Of a DNA stretch of 64,000 bases, positions 57,979-64,000 are shown in pieces. This DNA is from Monosiga brevicollis MX1 (Eukaryota > Opisthokonta > Choanoflagellata > Craspedida > Salpingoecidae). The DNA is taken from positions 537,661-601,660 of the forward strand of contig NW_001865058.1 in NCBI RefSeq assembly GCF_000002865.3. Direction: 5' to 3'. A model generated the notes under the pieces. It searched no databases, was not told the DNA's origin, and saw nothing but the letters and a program-made list of their open reading frames with translations. Within the stretch, counting starts at the first letter, position 1. Each line of letters begins with the position of its first letter. Both the position numbers and the translations under genes were made by a program.

Positions 57979-59422
57979 TTAGACGGCGTCGACCACGAGC
58001 TCCTCCGGAGCAGCAGCAGTGTCCACAACCACCTGGTCTCGCCGTCGATGGCGTGCTTGACCCTCCAGCAACATGAGCTCGTGGAAAACGGCTGTGATGG
58101 TTCAAGGCACATCACAAAGAATGAGTCGATCAAGCCAACTTGTAGGCCCTTGCCCGACCTGACCCTTAGCAGCTCGGCAAACGCTTTGTAAACAGACCGT
58201 CGTCGACTTGCACCAGCACGCCCAGTGGGTTTTGCTGCTTGTCCACAAACAGCTCGACCTATTTTTTTTTTTTTTTTTTGATCCATCCAAGAGCCAAAGC
58301 AAAGCACAGAATGGGGGCAAACAGGCCAGTAAAGTCACTCATGAGTGAGATCCCCCAGACGCGTGTGTTTGAGCGCCTCAAGCGGGTGGTCCCTCTTTCA
58401 GAACAGCTGGGCTAAGTCAAGAATCCAGCACATACATTGACTTCTTTCGAGGCCAAATTTTCGGTGGCGAAGAAAGGACTAAAGTCCCACAGTCGCATAA
58501 TAAAGAGGAGGCAAGCATAGAACAAAAAGCCCAGCGCCGACACCATGATTTCAGCGATCCAAGTGTGCTCGGACAGAAACGAGGCCGAGATGGCTGCGAG
58601 CCAGCAAACCACGAGGCCGGATCAATGATGAGCTGCCATCAAAAATCCCGCACGTGCAGCCCAAGGATCACACTTAGGCCAGGACTCACAGATGATAACC
58701 CAGAGGATGCAGTAGGCCACAAAGAGCGCCCGCACACGCTATCAAGAAAACAAAACACCATCCAGCAAGGCCTCGTGATGAGAGACAGTGCGAGTACGAA
58801 CGGCACCCGATGTACGGCCGGTAAAAAAACGAGGCAAGCCATCAGACTTACGCTCAGCATGCGCAGCTTGAGGTTCAACGGCAACAACAGGCGAGGGTGC
58901 ACAGCCAGGTCCTGCGTGATGGCACGTGTGTGCGTGCCATGGTGAGCACAGGTCGTGGTGGCTGCAAAAGTTTTTCCTTCTTCTTTTTCTTAGGAAATGC
59001 AAAAAAAGCGTACTGCGAACAGTAACATAAGACGTACTTGATTCATCATGCCAATCAGATCAATGCGGCGGTGCTGGAGATAGATGAGGTTGGCGCCGCT
59101 TGCGCGAATCACAAAGACCACCATGATCACCGTCACGAGGACAATTAGAATCAAAAAGTAAGGATGAACAAAATGGCGCAAGAGGGCTAGGCCAAAGGAG
59201 CTGAGAGGAAGCGCTGCTCGCGACAAAGGGCAATGCATCACAGATGAGTGAGTGGGGCAAATGACAGAACAAAATGAGGCAAAGGGTGTCACCCTGGCCG
59301 GTTTTGCCAATCAGGGCCCCTGCCACAGACCATCCCAGACCGAGGCCAGAACTCACTCCAGATGTAGTTGCGGGATTGGCGTTCAATACTTTCATGGATA
59401 ATATACCAGCTAGGATAGCAGA

Positions 59423-59457
<35 letters not shown>

Positions 59458-61070
59458 AAGTACACAGAATGAAGATAAACAACGCGCTGGAATAAAAGGA
59501 AGGCACGGATGCCTTAGAAAGCTCAGAGCTCGTACCCGGTGGAGAGACAGAGCACCACGAGGAAGAAGATGGCTTCGGCCAGGAATTGCAGGATCGTCTT
59601 GGCGTTGACCATGGCGACGGGGTCCGTACCTGAGAAGCCACGGACAAACCGACCCATGGGATTACCAAGAGCATGTGAGCAGCTTGAGAAAAGGCATGGC
59701 AAGAAACAATCAGAGACACAAGGTATGTGACCAACCGTGACTGGAGCGGTATGTCCAGATGTGATACTCGAGCACAAAGACCACCAAAAAGATGATCACG
59801 GGAAGGAAGATGAGCTGCGGGACCAGGGGAGCAGACAAGAAGCAAGGCATGATGAGTCAACCCCGCAGCCGGTGGACAGAAAATGGTCCGGCATGTTGTC
59901 GTCGAGGCAAGGCACGAAAGGATTGGGCGTAGACCCAGCAAAATTAAAACGGGATTGGAAAGAAAACAAATCGATGAAGAGATGCGGAGTTGACGCCACG
60001 CACCTTATGCATGGCATTAGAAAAGCGAAAGTAAATGGCCGTGTTGACAATGGCAAGGACGATGATGGCAGCCCAGAGAAAGGCAAAAACGCGGTAGACT
60101 TCCGGTAAGGGTATCTAGGACCAGGGTGGGCAATTGCAAAGCGAAGAAAAAATGAAAATCCTGTAGGCTCTGACACTGGGCTGCAGTTGGAGCGGATCAG
60201 ATGTACTGACCTCGTCCCGGCTCAGCTGTTCGCCCCCAGGATTGATGGTTTCGAGCAGGTATTCGCAGGTGACAGGGGTGGCATCTGAGCCCTAGGATTG
60301 GAAGCATCGAAGATTAACAAGGATGAGCTCAACCGAACCGAGTCGATGGTGGTGGGCAACGGAAGATGGAGCCAAAAATAAAATGGGGGACAAGAAAAAA
60401 GCGCCTACCAGCCCAGGTGGACATTCCAAGAGCATAAAATTGTAGTAGCTATGTCGCCCCGGGCCGCCAAAGTGATCCGCGACCTCGTAACTGGTTGGAA
60501 GAGAAGGAAAGGTCAGGTGTGTGAGTTGTTGTCTGTTGAATGGGTCTGAGAAAATGCCAGGGCCTTGGGTGAGGCATGCTGGAGCAAGGCAGCACCCACG
60601 TGTTTGGTAAGGTTGGATGAGTCGAGTTTGGGAGGTAGACGGCGTAGGCCATCCGGTCAATGTCGGCACAGGTGACGCTAGGCCGCTCGCGAAGATCCCC
60701 GTACTGCTTTTGGGTGAGCCCAGCCAGATAGACGTGGCCCGGGCTGGCTGAGCAGTTGAGCCACAGATGCAGCTGACCACCTTCCTGGAAGCCAAAGAAG
60801 CGAGTACCTGCCATTGAAAAAGGGTCGAGGAGGAGGGAGTGAGAAACAACCATGAAACCGGTGGCACGGGGCACATTGAGTAGGTCGGCAACGGCGCAAG
60901 GACAGGTTCGGACCTGTGAGACCAGTGAAGCGGCCCTGAAAGGTGTCATGAAGGTCGGGCCTGAAGATGCCATCGTCAATGTAGGCGTGGGCAGGATGAG
61001 GGACCAGCAAAGCCAGCCAGACCAGGGTCATGCTCAAGCCGGCACCCAGCCGGAGCCCGCATTGGGCCAT
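57979..61070 (-). CDS. Seven-transmembrane GOST-type protein (GPR180/TMEM145-like)
   Basis: Start ATG 61070: a signal peptide (MAQCGLRLGAG then LSMTLVWLALLVPHPAHA) followed by a lumenal domain: RFFGFQEGGQLHLWLNCSA, VYLAGLTQKQYGDL, ADHFGGPGRHSYYNFMLLEC, and CEYLLETINPGGEQLSRDE. Then seven helices over short exons: PLPEVYRVFAFLWAAIIVL, LIFLPVIIFLVVFVLEYHIW, ILQFLAEAIFFLVVLCLSTG, a Gly-rich segment with SVAGALIG, FLILIVLVTVIMVVFVIRAS, FVAYCILWVII and IAEIMVSALGFLFYACLLF. The last exons 58258-58198 and 58091-57979 add VELFVDKQQNPLGVLVQ and a polar tail ending VDAV, TAA. A lumenal beta domain before seven helices is the GOST layout; members act in Golgi/secretory traffic or signalling. Subfamily assignment is by resemblance of the ETINPGG..LS.DE and helix-3 region and is uncertain. 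An alternative 3' end in a retained or alternative exon would stop at 58335. Confidence 0.65.
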
Positions 61071-62504
61071 GCCGGCAACGTTGCCTTTGCACGGCCCAGA
61101 AAAGATCAACAGGGACCTGGAGGCCTAATTGCCGCCTGATCCAGCAGCAACAGCAAAGGGGAGAGAGAGAGGGAGAACCAAGTGGGGGAGGCAGAGACGG
61201 AGGCAGAGACGACGCCAAGGGATGGCGCTGCCGATTGATGATCGGAATGTTTTGGTGTTTCAATGTTCAATGGCGTTGCGCTGAGAACGGCAGGCTCGAG
61301 GCGACTTGAGGACAACCAGGACACCGACACGGGAAGATAGGTGTTGTTCCGATATCAGACTTCCGATTATATCCAATGGATAGCCTGTCTTGAGTCACCA
61401 GATGACTTGAGCAGCTCTGCGGCGGGCGGACGTGTGTCACTTGACCCTGCGCGCACAGAGAGAGAGAGAGGACGGGCGCGCAAACTGGAGAGATAGGGGG
61501 AGGCTGGCAAGGGAGTGGAAGAGGCATAGGATGAACTTGCGAACAGATTCAGAGATGTTGTCAGAACGAAATTATATCAAGGGGAGAATGTAGAGGGCGA
61601 AGAAGAGAAGGTGGGTAGGATGAAGTGAGAATCAGAGATAGGGACGGGAATGAGGATTAAGGTCAGAGAGACAGGGCTGCAAGAGAGATGGCTGACAACG
61701 ACAAGGAGAGCAGAGAGGAGACGCAACGAGAGGACTTCGTTCAGAGAGCAGGGCACAGGGCGCGATAAGGCACAAGCTTAGAGGCAAGGTAATACAAGAG
61801 ATGGTGCTGCTGCTAGGCAGACAGCTGAGAGAGACAGCCAGTGAGGGTTGTGGGTTAGGTGTGTAAGGTTCAAATCAATTTTGGAGAGTGTATATCCCAA
61901 TTTAGAGGATAATAAAGTGTTTTACTTTTCACAATGGTGTTTAAAGTCGGGTGTCAGTTCCAGTTACCGATGCCAGATAAGAGAGCCAAAATGTTATTTT
62001 AGAGGGACAGTTTCCTCTTGTGGTCAGTCGCGCGCTTCTCTCTCTCTCTCTCTTAAAAAAAAAAAAAAAAAAAACGGCAGCCCCCGAGCACCAGCGCCTC
62101 GTCGCCCGCTTGCTATTCTCAGCTCTGGCTTTTTGGCTTGATTTAAATGCATTTCATCACTTTTGGCTACTTGCCATCTGCTCCTCTCGCGGCCAACTCA
62201 ACAGTGTCTCGTACACGACCTTTTTTGGCCCTGCTCATTGGACTCACTCACCACCCGCCTGCTCCTCACCCCGTTTCGCCTGCCCATGCGAGTGCAGACT
62301 GGATTCCAAGTTGCTTTCCATTGTTGGAGCAGCAAAAGAGCCTGCTTCGCAGTCACGTTGGCTTGATATCCCGTCACAGCAACTCTCCCTCTGTCCCTCT
62401 GCCTCTCTCTCTCCCTCTCTCAGAATTCGAGCTTGTCTTGTTCGTACACCAGCTGCTGCTGTCAACACGCTTCGGGCTTGTTTCCCCTCTGGGCAACCGT
62501 CAGG
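61071..62504. other. Divergent spacer between the 7TM gene and EIF2B2
   Basis: About 1.4 kb, GA-rich on the + strand from 61150 to 61830, with repeated TCAGAGA(GA) words, a less GC-rich patch at 61870-62010, then CT (62038-62053) and a run of 20 A (62056-62075). No coding exon supported; probably two promoters. Confidence 0.45.
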
Positions 62505-64000
62505 ATGGCCAAACGCACACCGAGCGAGCAGATGAGCGCTGATAACAGCGTTCAAGAATACAAGACTTTTCTCGTCCGCCAAGGCACCAACACGGGTGCC
62601 TTTGCCCTGGCCAAATCATGCACCATCCTTCTTCGTAACATTGTCGCCATGCACAAATGGTCGACCGCCAAGTACGCCAGCTCCCGCCTGCCCAGCCTTT
62701 TTTCCTTGCTCCCACAGGCTCGAGTGAATCCAAACCCCTCAAAGTTGGCCATGTCTTCACCATCCCCTCACACCTTGATCCGTCGCAGGGACCTCATGGC
62801 CCTCATTCGCGCTGCGGGCAAGGAACTCGACGATGCTCGCGCAGGAGGTGCGTCCCGATTATCCTCGGCTCGCTCTTGGCATCCTATACAGCCCCGCAAA
62901 GCCTCGCCCATTCACATTTTCCCCATCTACCGTTTAGAATCAGCCGTGGGCAACATGATCAAGCGCGTCCTGCGTCTGGTGCGCGAAGCTTATGCACAGT
63001 ACGTGAGCCTTGACCCCTTGATCGCCATGAACAGAGGCACAGTCAACCTCATTCTGGGCCTCTCTTGACGCGTCACGATTATCTCCTAGATGCGTCCGCG
63101 AGGAAAAGGGTGCTGGTGTCGAGACCATGGCCTCGCTTCATGTATGAACGGTTGCCCACTTGCCCATCCTGCCATCTGCCTGCTTGCATTGTCTGACCGC
63201 CACTGGCTTCTTCCTTCTTCCCCCATAGAACATGTTGGTCTCGCGTGACAGTCGGGCCGACTATGACCATCCTTTTAAGAGCCTCAAGTCCAATGTCATT
63301 GTGAGCATTGGTGAACTCTTGGAAGACCTTGAAATGGCTGCCAAGGACATTGCCGAACAGGTGCTCGCCCTTGCCCAGCAAACCCAAACCTCGTCGTGCG
63401 CTCCCGTGCTCACATTCTCTGACTCCGCCCGAGCGCGCGTTTTACTCATGAACCAACACACGCCCGCACGCTTGTGCCTGTGTCCGCGATAGGCCAAAGA
63501 CCACATCCACGCCGACGAGGTGATCATGACATTGGGCCACTCCCACACGGTAGAGGCCTTTCTCAAGGAAGCCTCCAACTCTCGAAGCTTCCACGTCATT
63601 GTGGCCGAGGGCGCACCCCAGTACCAAGGCCAGCAAATGGCCATGAACCTTGGCAAGGCTGGCATCGAAACCACCCTCATCACCGATTCCGCCATCTATG
63701 CCATTATGTCTCGCGTCAACAAGGTGCCCTCACGCCGCTCCCCCCCCACAGGTCACGCTTGTCTGCCTCGCGCTGCTCATCTGCTGCCTGCGCCCCCGCT
63801 TTCACCGCGCACAGGTCATCATTGGCACTGCTGGCGTTATGGCTGATGGCGGTCTGATGGCCATGAGCGGCTCGCATGCACTTTGCATGGCTGCCAAGCA
63901 CCACTCGGTTCCCGTCCTGGTTTGCTCGGCCATGTTCAAGCTCTGCCCCAAATACTTGTGCTCGTACGATCAAGACGCCTTCAACAACCTCGGCTCACCG
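62505..64000 (+). CDS. EIF2B2: Translation initiation factor eIF2B subunit beta, 3' partial
   Basis: Exon 1 (62505-62671) [19 protein letters not shown] to [11 protein letters not shown]. Then [19 protein letters not shown] (about 62790-62848), [20 protein letters not shown] (62939-62998), a short exon with [30 protein letters not shown] and [19 protein letters not shown] (63231-63360), [20 protein letters not shown] to SRVNK (63493-63723), and [19 protein letters not shown] to the window edge (from about 63816, [16 protein letters not shown]). This is the Rossmann-type regulatory subunit family of eIF2B; the order of [27 protein letters not shown] and [14 protein letters not shown] is that of the beta subunit. 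eIF2B recharges eIF2 with GTP, and beta forms the regulatory core with alpha and delta that senses phosphorylated eIF2. The C-terminal part lies outside the window. Confidence 0.94.

Noticed and set aside
58300-58436. Alternative end of the 7TM gene at 58335 (DHPLEALKHTRLGDLTHE)
   Set aside because: It is in phase but needs an unusual acceptor and lacks the longer coherent coding found in exons 58258-58198 and 58091-57979; kept as an alternative isoform only.

Overview
The window is nuclear DNA of a compact, intron-rich unicellular eukaryote close to animals, most likely a choanoflagellate; Monosiga brevicollis is my best guess (inference, not tested). Supporting points: metazoan-type gene content (a cytoplasmic tyrosine kinase with PTB domains, a TMC channel protein, the RalGAP beta subunit, a paraoxonase-like enzyme), many short GT-AG introns of about 100-250 nt, GC-rich exons, 60-900 bp spacers, and long GA/CT and GT/CA microsatellites concentrated in spacers and introns. 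There are two assembly gaps (11230-11279 and 34388-35167). I see no prokaryotic operon, CRISPR array, tRNA, rRNA or intact transposon.

Layout. 1-5433: two tandem, related type I membrane proteins (+), the first cut by the window edge. 5434-11175: RALGAPB orthologue (-). 11947-16625: TMC-family channel with the CWET motif (-). 16950-18060: divergent, repeat-rich promoter region with palindromes. 18071-20160: DEAD-box RNA helicase (+), probably mitochondrial. 20427-22026: unrecognised acidic/coiled-coil protein (-). 22896-26517: PTB-PTB-tyrosine kinase (-). 26904-27490: a 305-bp tandem duplication. 27965-30556: TMEM161 orthologue (+). 30862-33243: RRM protein with nine 15-residue repeats (-). 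34101-37084: SMU1 splicing factor (+), interrupted by the large gap. 37334-39741: paraoxonase/arylesterase-like protein (+). 40154-42101: CCDC174 orthologue (+). 42369-46767: TAF5 (-). 47213-49494: RFC3 (+). 50022-52794: a transcription factor joining two response-regulator receiver domains to a bHLH domain (-). 54922-57353: SLC37A4-like sugar-phosphate transporter (-). 57979-61070: seven-TM GOST/GPR180-like protein (-). 62505-end: EIF2B2 (+), cut by the window edge.

The genes do not form one pathway. They are mostly housekeeping genes (transcription, splicing, replication clamp loading, translation initiation) mixed with signalling and membrane proteins, often in divergent pairs sharing a short promoter (RRM gene/SMU1, TAF5/RFC3, TMC/helicase, kinase/TMEM161, 7TM/EIF2B2).

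The most interesting object is the gene at 50022-52794. Its eight exons join in frame to about 594 residues with the order degenerate receiver, intact receiver, Ser-rich linker, bHLH. This would couple a two-component phosphorelay directly to an E-box transcription factor, an architecture I do not know from described families. Next in interest are the PTB-PTB tyrosine kinase with HMD in place of HRD, and the helicase whose two introns inside motifs V-VI are both stop-free multiples of three.
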